Assembly: GCA_900473685.1 (NCBI GenBank)
Contig: UCNE01000019.1
Coordinates: forward strand, 94,197 to 158,196
Reading direction: 5' to 3'
Source: Hyphomicrobiales bacterium
Lineage (GTDB): Bacteria > Pseudomonadota > Alphaproteobacteria > Rhizobiales > Rhizobiaceae
DNA length: 64,000 bases
Under the pieces are notes generated by a model that was not told where the DNA came from, did not search any database, and saw only the letters and a program-made list of their open reading frames with translations. Each line of letters opens with the position of its first letter. Position 1 is the first letter of the stretch. This document shows positions 35,737-44,649 of the stretch, piece after piece. The position numbers and the translations under genes were made by a program.

Positions 35737-36804
35737 CGTCAGGATATCACCGGCGACCTGGGTTGATGGTGCAATAGCGAGCGACGATGACCACCGGTCT
35801 CCGGCAGGCGGTCATCACGTCTGTTTCCTTGGAGCAACCGCCGCCTTTAAAGCGGCGCTAAAGCGTCGGAAATTTGCGATTGGCTGAGCACGCCAGCGTG
35901 CCTCGGCCACATCCTCAACTCTGAGACGGGCAATCATTTCTTTCCGCCCAGCAACCCGGTCCTGCCGAGCGCCCCGGACAAAAATCGTTCTTTCGCATCA
36001 GTTCGCGGATTTCCGGCGAATGGGCCGTCGACGGCCAGAACGACCTGCGGAAATGTTTGCGGCAAGCCCCTATACATCGAAACGCCGCACCGCAGGCATG
36101 AAATTCGCAGCGCCTTTGGCGTTGGCTATTTTCACGGTTCGTCCGGCTCGCCCTGACGCTTGAAACAGGCCCGTCGCGCGCGCGGCTCTTCAAGGCGCTT
36201 GATATTCAAGCAAGATTCGCAACAAGCAGGGCCGCGCCGGTTGCCAGGCAGCATTGTTCGTCATGAAAATTTTGCATCGAAAACCGCAGAAAACGAAATT
36301 TCATTTCATATTGATGTACTAATGGAGAAAAATATATTGACTGCAAGGGAATTCTACGCATTATTTGGAAAATAAATTACGCCGCTCAGCGGTGAACTAT
36401 AAACGGGAACATACAGGTTTAGGGCATGGCGGTATCCAGTTCAGCACAGCGCGCGGCGCGATATGCGCCAGCTGTCCGTGGATGGACAGTGCGCGATTGG
36501 CCCTTTTCGGAGCAGACTGACATGCCCATTCTTTTGGCCCCACTTGTTTCCAAAGCAAGCATCTCATCGCGCGCTGCCGTCGAGATGGGGGCTTTTTGGC
36601 GTTGAAATCGCTCATCCCCCCTCCATGCGGGATTCCAGCCGGTTTCCCCAGCGATCACGCATGCCGTCTCGCTGAATTTCTCCCTGGCGAAGGCGGGCAG
36701 GGGGGCGTCCAGACGCGGCCCCCTGTACCTGCGGGGCGCCGGCCTGCTCGCACCGAAGCCAGCCGCCGCTACGTGACCTGTTTGACGATCAAAGGAAAGA
36801 CCCG
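35737..36804. other. Gene-poor stretch before the hexosaminidase operon
   Basis: About 1 kb with no gene that I recognise. Several short open frames on both strands show no family resemblance. A markedly AT-rich pocket at about 36290-36375, unlike the GC-rich surroundings, includes a possible 17-codon peptide starting at 36324 (MEKNILTAREFYALFGK) without a good ribosome site. GAAATTTC (36295-36302) is a palindrome. The right end must hold the promoter for the operon at 36805, which has an AAGGAAAG ribosome site. Gene decay is a possible origin for the rest. Confidence 0.4.
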
Positions 36805-38826
36805 ATGACTGTGCCTTCCGAGCCCAACCGTTCCATGCTTTTCGAAACGTTCTGGACGCCGCCCGCCGGCGAAGAGGCGCCGCTCTATACGGTGCGGCTG
36901 ACCAATCTCGGCGCAACGCCATTGACGGATTTCGTACTTTGCTTCAGCGGCCCGGCCCGATTGCAGGCGACGGCGAAAATTCAGAACGGACGGCTGGTCC
37001 GGCGCTTTTCCAACCACAGCACGATAGCGCCGCCGGATGGCTTCGTACTGTTACCTGGCGCAACCTGGGAGGCGAGCAGCCGCCAGCTCTCCTATCCATT
37101 GCGCCACTGGAGCGACGGCGCGCACAATGCCTATGTGGTCACTGCCGAAGGAACGATCCTGCCGGTGCGTGTGCTGCCAACGATCTCCACGACCGCGGAC
37201 AATGCACCGCGCCGTGGCACTGCTCGCGCGCCGGTCCCGTTCAATCCGCCGGAACCGCTGTCGATTCTTCCCTGGCCGAAGGATGTCCGGGGCATCGCCG
37301 GTGGACAGGTGCCGCACGGGCTTGCCCTTGGCACTGGATCTGCAGCAGCGGCCGAGGCGGCCGGCGCGTTCGCGGACATCACGGCGCGGCTTTTTCCCGG
37401 CGAAGGGTTGGTGCGGGACGCTCATCAGGGTGGTTTGACAGTGCGTTTTGCCGAACGGGCGGGCGAAGCGGAGGCCTACCGTCTCGATTTTGCAGCCGAC
37501 GGCGTGCTCGTCAGTGCCGCTGCGTCAACGGGCTTCCTTTATGGCCTCATCACCCTCGGTCAAATTCTCCGTGGCGCGCGGCGCCAGCCGGCGACCTTCC
37601 TCTTCCCCGTGGCGGGCACGATCGAGGATGCCCCGCGCATGGACTTTCGCGGTTGCCATCTCGACGTGGCGCGCCAGTTCTACGCGGGCGCGGAGGTCAA
37701 GCAGTTCCTTGCGGTGCTTGCCTGGAACAAGCTCAACCGCTTCCACTGGCATCTCACCGACGATGAGGCTTGGCGCATCGAGATCATTGCCTACCCGCAC
37801 CTGACGGAAAATGCCGCCTGGCGTGGGCATGGCCTGTCCGTGCCGCCACTCTTCGGGTCCGGACCTTTCGCCACTGGCGGTTACTACACGCAGGCCGAAG
37901 TGCGCGAGATCGTGGCGCTTGCCGGCCGCTATGCCATTGCGGTCATCCCGGAAATCGATGTGCCCGGCCACAGCTTTGCCCTGCTTCAGGCGCTGCCGGA
38001 ACTGCGTGACCCCGATGAGACCGGCGAGTATGCCTCCGTGCAGGGCATGCCGAACAATTGCCTCAACCCCGCCCAGCCGAAGGCGATCGCCTTCATGGAG
38101 ACGGTGATGCGGGAACTCGCCGGGCTCTTTCCCGCCGGCATCCTGCATGTCGGCGCTGATGAAGTGCCTCTCGGGGCCTGGTCCGGTTCGCCGATGGCGC
38201 TCGCCATGCTCGCCATTCTTTCCGGCGAAGACGCGGCCAGGAGCCATGCGCAGCAAAACAACATGGAGACCAACCACAACGGCGCCGATGACATCGAGGA
38301 TGCGCCGACTGCCGTGCTGCAAGCCGCGTTCCTGCGGCAGGTGCATGAAAGCGTGCGTTCGCTCGGCTGCGTGACCGGCGGCTGGCAGGAGGCGGCGCAT
38401 GGTGACGTGCTTGACAAGGGATCGTCGTACCTGATCGGCTGGCGCGACGTGCCGGTGAGCGCCCGTCTTGCCGAAGCTGGCTATGACATGGTCGTGTCTC
38501 CGGGGCAGGCTTATTACCTCGACATGGCCCAATCCGCCGACTGGAACGAGCCCGGCGCCGGATGGGCCGGCTCCCCTTCGGCGCGCGACACTTACGATTT
38601 CGATCCGGTCCAGGGTTGGACAGTGGAGCAGCTCACGCATTTCAAGGGCATTCAGGCCTGTATCTGGAATGAATCCATGGCCGATCGCGGGGTCTTCGAC
38701 CGCCTCGTCTTCCCGCGCCTCTCGGCCATAGCGGAGACCGCCTGGACGCCGTGGGCACAAAAGGACTGGGACCGTTTCATCGTCAATGCGGCGCTGATGC
38801 CCAACCTCTATGGCCACTGGGCCTGA
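36805..38826 (+). CDS. Family GH20 beta-N-acetylhexosaminidase
   Basis: 673 residues. An N-terminal beta domain (about 1-265) precedes the GH20 barrel: MDFRGCHLDVARQFYAG, LNRFHWHLTDDEAWRIE, IPEIDVPGHSFAL, and the catalytic pair Asp452-Glu453 in ILHVGADEVPLGAW. Later barrel strands end in QACIWNESMAD and ETAWTPWA. The enzyme splits terminal N-acetylglucosamine or galactosamine from oligosaccharides by substrate-assisted catalysis. I see no signal peptide, so it probably acts in the cytoplasm on imported oligosaccharides. It heads an operon with an oligopeptide-type transporter. Confidence 0.9.
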   Translation: MTVPSEPNRSMLFETFWTPPAGEEAPLYTVRLTNLGATPLTDFVLCFSGPARLQATAKIQNGRLVRRFSNHSTIAPPDGFVLLPGATWEASSRQLSYPLRHWSDGAHNAYVVTAEGTILPVRVLPTISTTADNAPRRGTARAPVPFNPPEPLSILPWPKDVRGIAGGQVPHGLALGTGSAAAAEAAGAFADITARLFPGEGLVRDAHQGGLTVRFAERAGEAEAYRLDFAADGVLVSAAASTGFLYGLITLGQILRGARRQPATFLFPVAGTIEDAPRMDFRGCHLDVARQFYAGAEVKQFLAVLAWNKLNRFHWHLTDDEAWRIEIIAYPHLTENAAWRGHGLSVPPLFGSGPFATGGYYTQAEVREIVALAGRYAIAVIPEIDVPGHSFALLQALPELRDPDETGEYASVQGMPNNCLNPAQPKAIAFMETVMRELAGLFPAGILHVGADEVPLGAWSGSPMALAMLAILSGEDAARSHAQQNNMETNHNGADDIEDAPTAVLQAAFLRQVHESVRSLGCVTGGWQEAAHGDVLDKGSSYLIGWRDVPVSARLAEAGYDMVVSPGQAYYLDMAQSADWNEPGAGWAGSPSARDTYDFDPVQGWTVEQLTHFKGIQACIWNESMADRGVFDRLVFPRLSAIAETAWTPWAQKDWDRFIVNAALMPNLYGHWA

Positions 38827-38840
38827 CGGAGAGCGAAGCG

Positions 38841-39338
38841 ATGCCCGATCTTCTCGTCAACCTCCATTCCCAAAAGTTCAAGGCGCTTGCCGCGCTGCCA
38901 CCGGTCGCTGGCGTCGCGATCCGCGCGGTGCTGGCGCCGGAAATGGCGCTCGTCGTCGATTGGGTGCGCGAGAATTTTTCCGACAACTGGGCGAGCGAGG
39001 TGACTGTCGCCTTTTCGCGCCGGCCGGCCGCGTGTCTCATTGCGGTGTCGGAAGGACAACTCATCGGCTTTGCCTGCCATGACATCGTGGCGCGCGGCTT
39101 TTTCGGCCCAACCGGCGTGCATCCGGATGCACGCGGCAGGGGCGTCGGCGTTGCGCTGCTTGCCGCTGCGCTGTCGGCGCTGAAGGCAGATGGTTATGCC
39201 TATGCGGTGATCGGCGATGCCGGGCCGGTAGATTTTTATGTACGTACCGTCGGTGCAACACCGATCCCTGCGGAGGACAAGGGCGTCTACGAAGGCATGT
39301 TGCGCCGGCCGAAATCTGACAGAACAAGAGAGGAGTGA
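38841..39338 (+). CDS. GNAT-family acetyltransferase
   Basis: 165 residues from the ATG at 38841 (GGAGAG ribosome site), 14 bases after the hexosaminidase stop. The acetyl-CoA motif A is seen as TGVHPDARGRGVGVALLAAA (R/Q-x-x-G-x-G/A pattern), preceded by CLIAVSEGQLIGFACHD. GNAT enzymes acetylate amines, including amino sugars. In this operon it could re-acetylate glucosamine units or modify an imported sugar, but that is only context. It precedes the binding-protein gene by 5 bases. Confidence 0.78.
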   Translation: MPDLLVNLHSQKFKALAALPPVAGVAIRAVLAPEMALVVDWVRENFSDNWASEVTVAFSRRPAACLIAVSEGQLIGFACHDIVARGFFGPTGVHPDARGRGVGVALLAAALSALKADGYAYAVIGDAGPVDFYVRTVGATPIPAEDKGVYEGMLRRPKSDRTREE

Positions 39339-39343
39339 GTGAA

Positions 39344-40993
39344 ATGAAATTCCATACCCTGACGGCCGTTGCGGCCCTCATGCTCGGCGCAGCGCCCGCC
39401 GCCGCCGAAACCGTCCTGACCGTGAATATCGAACCCGCGACGACGTGGGTGCGCAACTTCAACCCCTTCAACCAGACGTCGGCGCGCCAGAGCACGCTTG
39501 ACTTCATTTACGAGCCACTGGTCGTCTTCAACCAATTCGACAGCAACAAGCCGGTATTCCGTCTTGCCGAGAGCTTCAAGCTCGCTGACGACCTGAAGAA
39601 CGTCGAATTCAAGCTGCGCGCCAACCTGAAATGGTCCGATGGCCAGCCGCTGACCGCCGAGGACGTGAAGTTCAGCTTCGACCTCGTCAAAAAATTCCCC
39701 GCGCTCGATTTCGTCAGCATCTGGACGCAGATCGATGGCGTCGAGGTCGTCGATCCGCAAACCGTGCGCTTCACCATGAAGCAGCCGACCTCGATTGCCG
39801 CCGAGACACTGGTGCAGATCCCGATCGTGCCCGCGCACACCTGGAAAGATGTTGCCGATCCCGTCACCTTCTCGAACGAGACGCCGGTCGGCAGCGGCCC
39901 GATGACGGAGATCGCCCGCTTCACCGGCCAGACCTATGACCAATGCCGTAACCCGAACTATTGGGACGCAGCGACCCTCAAGGTCGGTTGCATGCGCTTT
40001 CCGCAGCTGGCCGACAACAACCAGATCCTGACTGCGACGGTGGATGGCACGCTCGACTGGGGCGTCTCCTTCATCCCCGACATCGAGAAGGTCTATATCG
40101 CCAAGAATCCCGAGCATTTTCACTATTGGTATTCGCCGAGCAGCATGGTGGCGTTCGTCTTCAACCAGGAGAGCGCCAATGCCGACAACCGCAAGGCTTT
40201 TTCCGACCTGAAATTCCGCCAGGCGGTTTCCATGGCGCTCGACCGGCAGGGCATGGTCGATATCGCCGGCTACGGCTATCCGACGCTGAACCAGGACCCG
40301 GGCCTGATGGGGGAGCTTTACAAGGCCTGGGCCGATCCGTCGGTGACGGCCGATCTCGGCAAGTTTGCGACCTATGACGAGGCGGCGGCCACAGCCCTGC
40401 TTGACGAGGCAGGTTACGTCGACAAAGACGGCGATGGCATGCGCGACAATCCCGATGGCACCAAGATCGCCTTTTCGGTTATCGTGCCGTCGAGCTGGAC
40501 CGACTGGATCGACACAGTCAACATTGCGATCGACAACATGAAGGCGGTCGGCATCGATGCGAAGATCGAAACGCCGGAAGAGGCCGTCTGGAGCCAGAAC
40601 CTGATTTCCGGCAAGTTTGATGCCGCCATCAACAGCCTTCCGGCCTCCGCCTCACCCTACTATGCTTACAAGCGCGCCTTCACCGAGGCCGACAAAGGCA
40701 AGACGCGCTTCACCTCGCAGCGTTGGTTCAATGCCGATGTCGAAAAGCTGATTGGTGAGTTCACCCACACAGCCGATGCCGGAAAGCAGAAGGAAATCAT
40801 GAACACGGCGCAGCGCATCGTTGCGGAGAACCTGCCGCTGATGCCGGTGTTCAACAATCCGAACTGGTACCAGTACAACACGGCCCGGTTCACAGGCTGG
40901 TCGACGAAGGAAAATCCTTTCGCCAACCCGTCAATCACCAAGAATAACCGTGCGCGTCTGCTGAACCTTCTGGCTCTTCAGCCGGTCCAGTGA
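39344..40993 (+). CDS. Family 5 ABC binding protein, probable amino-sugar oligosaccharide
   Basis: 549 residues from the ATG at 39344, with a Sec signal peptide ending AAPAAAE. The oligopeptide-binding (SBP family 5) pattern includes LDFIYEPLVVFNQF, LKWSDGQPLTAEDVKFSFD and FRQAVSMALDRQGMVD, plus a C-terminal LMPVFNNPNWYQYNTARFTG. This group binds oligopeptides, but members near glycoside hydrolases bind chitin oligosaccharides or cellobiose. With a GH20 enzyme as first gene, beta-linked N-acetylhexosamine oligosaccharides are the likely ligand. A GC-rich hairpin follows. Confidence 0.85.
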   Translation: MKFHTLTAVAALMLGAAPAAAETVLTVNIEPATTWVRNFNPFNQTSARQSTLDFIYEPLVVFNQFDSNKPVFRLAESFKLADDLKNVEFKLRANLKWSDGQPLTAEDVKFSFDLVKKFPALDFVSIWTQIDGVEVVDPQTVRFTMKQPTSIAAETLVQIPIVPAHTWKDVADPVTFSNETPVGSGPMTEIARFTGQTYDQCRNPNYWDAATLKVGCMRFPQLADNNQILTATVDGTLDWGVSFIPDIEKVYIAKNPEHFHYWYSPSSMVAFVFNQESANADNRKAFSDLKFRQAVSMALDRQGMVDIAGYGYPTLNQDPGLMGELYKAWADPSVTADLGKFATYDEAAATALLDEAGYVDKDGDGMRDNPDGTKIAFSVIVPSSWTDWIDTVNIAIDNMKAVGIDAKIETPEEAVWSQNLISGKFDAAINSLPASASPYYAYKRAFTEADKGKTRFTSQRWFNADVEKLIGEFTHTADAGKQKEIMNTAQRIVAENLPLMPVFNNPNWYQYNTARFTGWSTKENPFANPSITKNNRARLLNLLALQPVQ

Positions 40994-41008
40994 TCCGTTT
41001 ATAGAGGA

Positions 41009-41033
41009 GGCGGGGACCGTAACAGGCCCCGCC
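41009..41033 (+). terminator. Hairpin between binding-protein and permease genes
   Basis: GGCGGGG (41009-41015) pairs with CCCCGCC (41027-41033) around an 11-base loop, 16 bases after the binding-protein stop and 12 before the first permease. It probably stabilises the upstream message or lowers expression of the permeases. Confidence 0.55.
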
Positions 41034-41044
41034 GGTTCCAAACA

Positions 41045-42025
41045 ATGCCCTTTCTGCTCCGCCGCATCCTGTTTTATCTGGCTGCCTTCGTTGCTGCGGC
41101 AACGATCAATTTCTTCCTTCCACGCCTGATGCCCGGCGATCCCGTCGCGCTGATGTTTTCCTCGGCGGCGTCGGAATTGCCGCCGGAAAGCCTGGAAGCG
41201 CTGAAGCTCACGTTCGGTTTCGTCGATGGACCGCTCTGGAAGCAGTACCTCACCTATCTTTCGTCCATTTTCACAGGCGACCTCGGCGTCTCGGTGAAAT
41301 ATTTTCCGCTGCCGGTAACGGATCTGCTCGGCCGGGCACTGCTGTGGACCGTCAGCCTTGTTGGCACGGCGACGCTCTTCAGCTTCGTGCTCGGCAGCTT
41401 CCTTGGTATGCTCGCGGCCTGGCGGCGTGGCAGCCGTCTTGACGTGGTGCTCTCGGTTTCGGCGATTTTTGCCACGTCCATTCCGGCGGTCGTCACTTCG
41501 CTGGTTGCGCTGTTCGTCTTCGGTTTCACGCTCGGATGGTTCCCCACCGGTTATGCGCATGACCCGGCGCTCGACCCGTCTTTCAGCCTCGCCTTCCTTG
41601 CCAGCGTCGCCCATCACGCCATCCTGCCGCTCATCACGCTCTGTTTCGTTTTGACCGGCGGCTTCACCGTGACCATGCGCAACAACATGATCAACCTGCT
41701 AGGGCAGGATTATGTGGTGATGGCCCGCGCCAAGGGGCTTTCCGACCGGCGCGTCATGGTCTGGTATGCGGCACGCAACGCGCTGCTGCCGACGGTCTCG
41801 AGCCTCGCCATTGCGCTTGGCACCGTGCTCGGCGGCTCGCTGGTGACGGAGGTGGTGTTCAACTACCCCGGCCTCGGCAACACGCTCTACCAGGCGATCC
41901 TTGCCCGCGACTACCCGGTCATCCAAGGCCAGCTCCTCGTCATGACCGCTGCCATGCTGGTCTCCAATTTCATCGTCGATGTCAGCTATGTGCTGCTTGA
42001 CCCGCGTCTAAAGAGGAGTGGCTGA
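41045..42025 (+). CDS. DppB-type ABC permease
   Basis: 326 residues with about six membrane segments: an N-terminal helix (RILFYLAAFVAAATINFFLP), then the DppB/OppB landmarks PGDPVALMF and GDLGVSVKYFPLPV, and the EAA loop near DYVVMARAKGLSDRRVMVWY. It forms half of the channel for the adjacent binding protein. The downstream permease starts one base after its stop. Confidence 0.88.
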   Translation: MPFLLRRILFYLAAFVAAATINFFLPRLMPGDPVALMFSSAASELPPESLEALKLTFGFVDGPLWKQYLTYLSSIFTGDLGVSVKYFPLPVTDLLGRALLWTVSLVGTATLFSFVLGSFLGMLAAWRRGSRLDVVLSVSAIFATSIPAVVTSLVALFVFGFTLGWFPTGYAHDPALDPSFSLAFLASVAHHAILPLITLCFVLTGGFTVTMRNNMINLLGQDYVVMARAKGLSDRRVMVWYAARNALLPTVSSLAIALGTVLGGSLVTEVVFNYPGLGNTLYQAILARDYPVIQGQLLVMTAAMLVSNFIVDVSYVLLDPRLKRSG

Positions 42026-42026
42026 G

Positions 42027-42917
42027 ATGGGCCAGCTCTGGATCGGCCTTTGCCGCAATCGCAAGGCATTTATCGGCCTTGCCATCGTGCTCCTCATCGT
42101 GCTGGTCGCGCTCGCCGCGCCGCTCTTGACTGAGTATAACCCGGCCGCCCGCACGGGCCGCCCGCACCAGCCACCCTCGGCCGAGCACATTCTCGGCACG
42201 ACCCGCCTCGGGCAGGACGTCTGGGCGCGCCTGATCTACGGGGCGCAGACCTCGCTTGCCGTGGGCTTTGCCGCAGGGCTTCTCATCACGGTTGTCGGCA
42301 CGACACTCGGCATCGTCGCCGGCTATCGTGGCGGCAAGACGGACGAGGTGATCAGCTTTTTCACCAACATGGTGCTGGTCGTGCCGAACCTGCCGTTGCT
42401 GCTCGTCATCGCCTCCTTCGTCGGACAGGCGGGGCCGATGGTCATCGCGCTCATCCTGGGTCTGACTTCCTGGGCGTGGGGGGCGCGTGTCACGCGGGCC
42501 GAAACGCTCTCCGTCAAGCAGCGGGATTTTGTGAAGGCCGCCGAAATGATGGGCGAGCCGCAATGGCGCATCATGGCGTTCGAAATCCTCCCGAACGTCT
42601 TTTCCATCGTCGGCATCAATTTCATCGGCAGCGTCATCTTCGCGGTCATCACCGAGGCAACGCTGGAATTCCTCGGGCTCGGTGATCCGAACGTGATCTC
42701 CTGGGGCACCATGCTCTACAACGCCCAAAAGGCTTCGGCGCTATCGGTCGGCGCCTGGTGGGACATCCTGGCGCCATGCCTAGCGCTGGCGCTGCTCGGC
42801 ATCGGCCTGTCACTGCTCAATTTCGCGGTGGACGAGATCGCCAATCCGCGGCTGCGCACCGGCGGGCGTCTTGCCCGCTGGACAAGTCTCGTCAAATCCG
42901 GGGAAGGACGCCTGTGA
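42027..42917 (+). CDS. DppC-type ABC permease
   Basis: 296 residues. The ATG at 42027 is 8 bases after AGGAG; the GTG nine bases upstream would be too close to it. The short cytoplasmic N-terminus, first helix (FIGLAIVLLIVLVALAAPLL), HILGTTRLGQDVWARLIYG and the EAA loop DFVKAAEMMGEPQWRIMA are typical of DppC/OppC proteins. It is the second half of the channel, overlapping the next gene by 4 bases. Confidence 0.88.
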   Translation: MGQLWIGLCRNRKAFIGLAIVLLIVLVALAAPLLTEYNPAARTGRPHQPPSAEHILGTTRLGQDVWARLIYGAQTSLAVGFAAGLLITVVGTTLGIVAGYRGGKTDEVISFFTNMVLVVPNLPLLLVIASFVGQAGPMVIALILGLTSWAWGARVTRAETLSVKQRDFVKAAEMMGEPQWRIMAFEILPNVFSIVGINFIGSVIFAVITEATLEFLGLGDPNVISWGTMLYNAQKASALSVGAWWDILAPCLALALLGIGLSLLNFAVDEIANPRLRTGGRLARWTSLVKSGEGRL

Positions 42918-43717
42918 GTGATGCTCTGCTTTCCGTCAGCAATCTGACGATCGACTATATTGGCGCAGAGACGGATTTCCGCGCGGTGGACGACGTCTCC
43001 TTCGACGTCGCGCCGGGTGAGGTCTTCGGGCTCGCGGGTGAATCCGGCTGCGGCAAGAGCACGATCGCCTTTGCCGTCAGCCGGCTGCATGCCCCACCGG
43101 CACTGATCCGCAAGGGCAGCCAGATCCGCCTTGCCGGTCGCGATGTGCTCGGCCTTAACCGCAAGGACCTGGCCGATTTCCGCTGGCGGGAGGTGGCGAT
43201 GGTGTTCCAGAGCGCCATGAACTCGCTGAACCCGGTGCTGCGTATTGAGGAGCAGTTCTATGACGTGCTGCGCACCCATACGGGCTGCACGCGCAACGCG
43301 GTGCGCGACCGCACCGCCGAGATGCTGAAGCTTGTCGACATCAAGCCGGAGCGCATGCGCGACTATCCGCACCAGTTCTCCGGTGGCATGCGCCAGCGCA
43401 TCGTCATCGCCATCTGCCTGGCGCTTGATCCCAAGCTTGTCGTCATGGACGAGCCGACGACGGCGCTCGACGTCGTCGTACAGCGCGAGATCCTCCAGCG
43501 CATCGACGAATTGCGCCGTCAGCGCGGTTTCTCCGTTCTCTTCATCACCCACGATCTTGGTCTGATGGTGCAGTTCTGCGATCGCATCGGTGTCATGTTG
43601 TCGGGCAAGATGGTGGAGCAAGGGCCGTCGGAGACGATCTTCCGTTCTCCACAACACGATTATACGAAGAGGCTCTGGGCCTCGTTCCCCTCACTCAAGG
43701 GAGGTGTGCTCGGATGA
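42914..43717 (+). CDS. DppD-type ABC ATPase
   Basis: 267 residues from the GTG at 42914, overlapping the permease stop (GTGA). Walker [11 protein letters not shown]-loop [12 protein letters not shown], signature [15 protein letters not shown], Walker [13 protein letters not shown] and ITHDLGLM are complete. The C-terminal iron-sulfur cysteine segment found in many DppD/OppD proteins is absent, as the gene ends soon after [16 protein letters not shown]. It works with the DppF-type protein encoded next. Confidence 0.87.
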   Translation: MSDALLSVSNLTIDYIGAETDFRAVDDVSFDVAPGEVFGLAGESGCGKSTIAFAVSRLHAPPALIRKGSQIRLAGRDVLGLNRKDLADFRWREVAMVFQSAMNSLNPVLRIEEQFYDVLRTHTGCTRNAVRDRTAEMLKLVDIKPERMRDYPHQFSGGMRQRIVIAICLALDPKLVVMDEPTTALDVVVQREILQRIDELRRQRGFSVLFITHDLGLMVQFCDRIGVMLSGKMVEQGPSETIFRSPQHDYTKRLWASFPSLKGGVLG

Positions 43718-44613
43718 ACGCCCCACTTCTGCGTTTTGACAATGTCAGCAAGATTTTCGGCAGCCCGGCAGGCGGTGTGCACGCCGCACGCGCCGTCAAT
43801 TTTTCTCTTCACAGCGGGCGGGCGCTCGCTCTCGTCGGGGAATCGGGTAGCGGCAAGACGACTTGCGCCCGCATAGCCATGCTCGAATACCTACCGTCGG
43901 GCGGCCAGGTCCTGTTCAAAGGCGAGCCGACGGCGGCGCGGCGAGGCCGCGACCTTGCCGCCTACCGGCAGGCCGTGCAGATGATTTTTCAGGATCCCTT
44001 CGCCTCGCTCAATCCTGCGCACACCATCGCCTATCACCTGAAGCGCACTCTGCGCCTGCACCGCCCGGATATCCGCTCGGCGGACCTTGATGCGGCGGTC
44101 GAAGAACAACTTGCCGGCGTCAAGCTCGACCCGGCGCTCGTCGCGCCGAAATATCCGCACGAGCTTTCCGGCGGCCAGCGCCAGCGCGTCAATATCGCTC
44201 GCGCTCTCTCGGCCCGGCCACAGATTCTCGTCGCCGACGAGCCGACCTCGATGCTGGACGTATCGGTGCGCCTCGGCGTCTTGAACTTGCTGAACGAGAT
44301 GAAGACGAAGCGCAATCTCGGCCTGCTCTACATCACCCACGACATCGCCACCGCCCGCTACGTGGCGGAGGACATCGCGGTCATGTATAGCGGCCAGATC
44401 GTTGAATGGGGTGATTGCAGCGCGGTGATCGACAATCCGCAGCATCCCTATACGAAGCTCCTGCTTTCGGCCGTGCCAGACCCGGAGCGCCGTTTCTCCG
44501 ACGCCGCCTCGCGGATCGATCCCGGCGCGGTGGACGCCGTTCGCCGCATGGCAGCAAAGGAACAGAGCACAATCGTCAAAGCCGCCGAAAACCACTTCTC
44601 GCTTGCTGTCTAG
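43714..44613 (+). CDS. DppF-type ABC ATPase
   Basis: 299 residues, overlapping the previous gene by 4 bases. Walker A GESGSGKTT, Q-loop IFQDPFASLNPAHT, signature LSGGQRQRVNIARAL, Walker B VADEPTSMLDVS and YITHDIATARYVAED are present, with the family C-terminal NPQHPYTKLLLSAVPDP motif. It is the last gene of the operon that starts at 36805; a hairpin follows. Confidence 0.87.
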   Translation: MNAPLLRFDNVSKIFGSPAGGVHAARAVNFSLHSGRALALVGESGSGKTTCARIAMLEYLPSGGQVLFKGEPTAARRGRDLAAYRQAVQMIFQDPFASLNPAHTIAYHLKRTLRLHRPDIRSADLDAAVEEQLAGVKLDPALVAPKYPHELSGGQRQRVNIARALSARPQILVADEPTSMLDVSVRLGVLNLLNEMKTKRNLGLLYITHDIATARYVAEDIAVMYSGQIVEWGDCSAVIDNPQHPYTKLLLSAVPDPERRFSDAASRIDPGAVDAVRRMAAKEQSTIVKAAENHFSLAV

Positions 44614-44648
44614 CCGGGCGCCGGCGCTTGTCGGCGACCTGCGCCCGG
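44614..44648. terminator. Hairpin between converging genes
   Basis: CCGGGCGC (44614-44621) pairs with GCGCCCGG (44641-44648), filling the space between the DppF-type stop at 44613 and the leftward phosphotransferase stop at 44650. It is well placed as a bidirectional terminator, but the 19-base loop is long and there is no T run. Confidence 0.5.
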
Positions 44649-44649
44649 A

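Noticed and set aside
36160..36375. Possible 71-codon rightward gene
   Set aside because: No family resemblance or ribosome site; the downstream half lies in the AT-rich pocket and the upstream half in unrelated GC-rich sequence.
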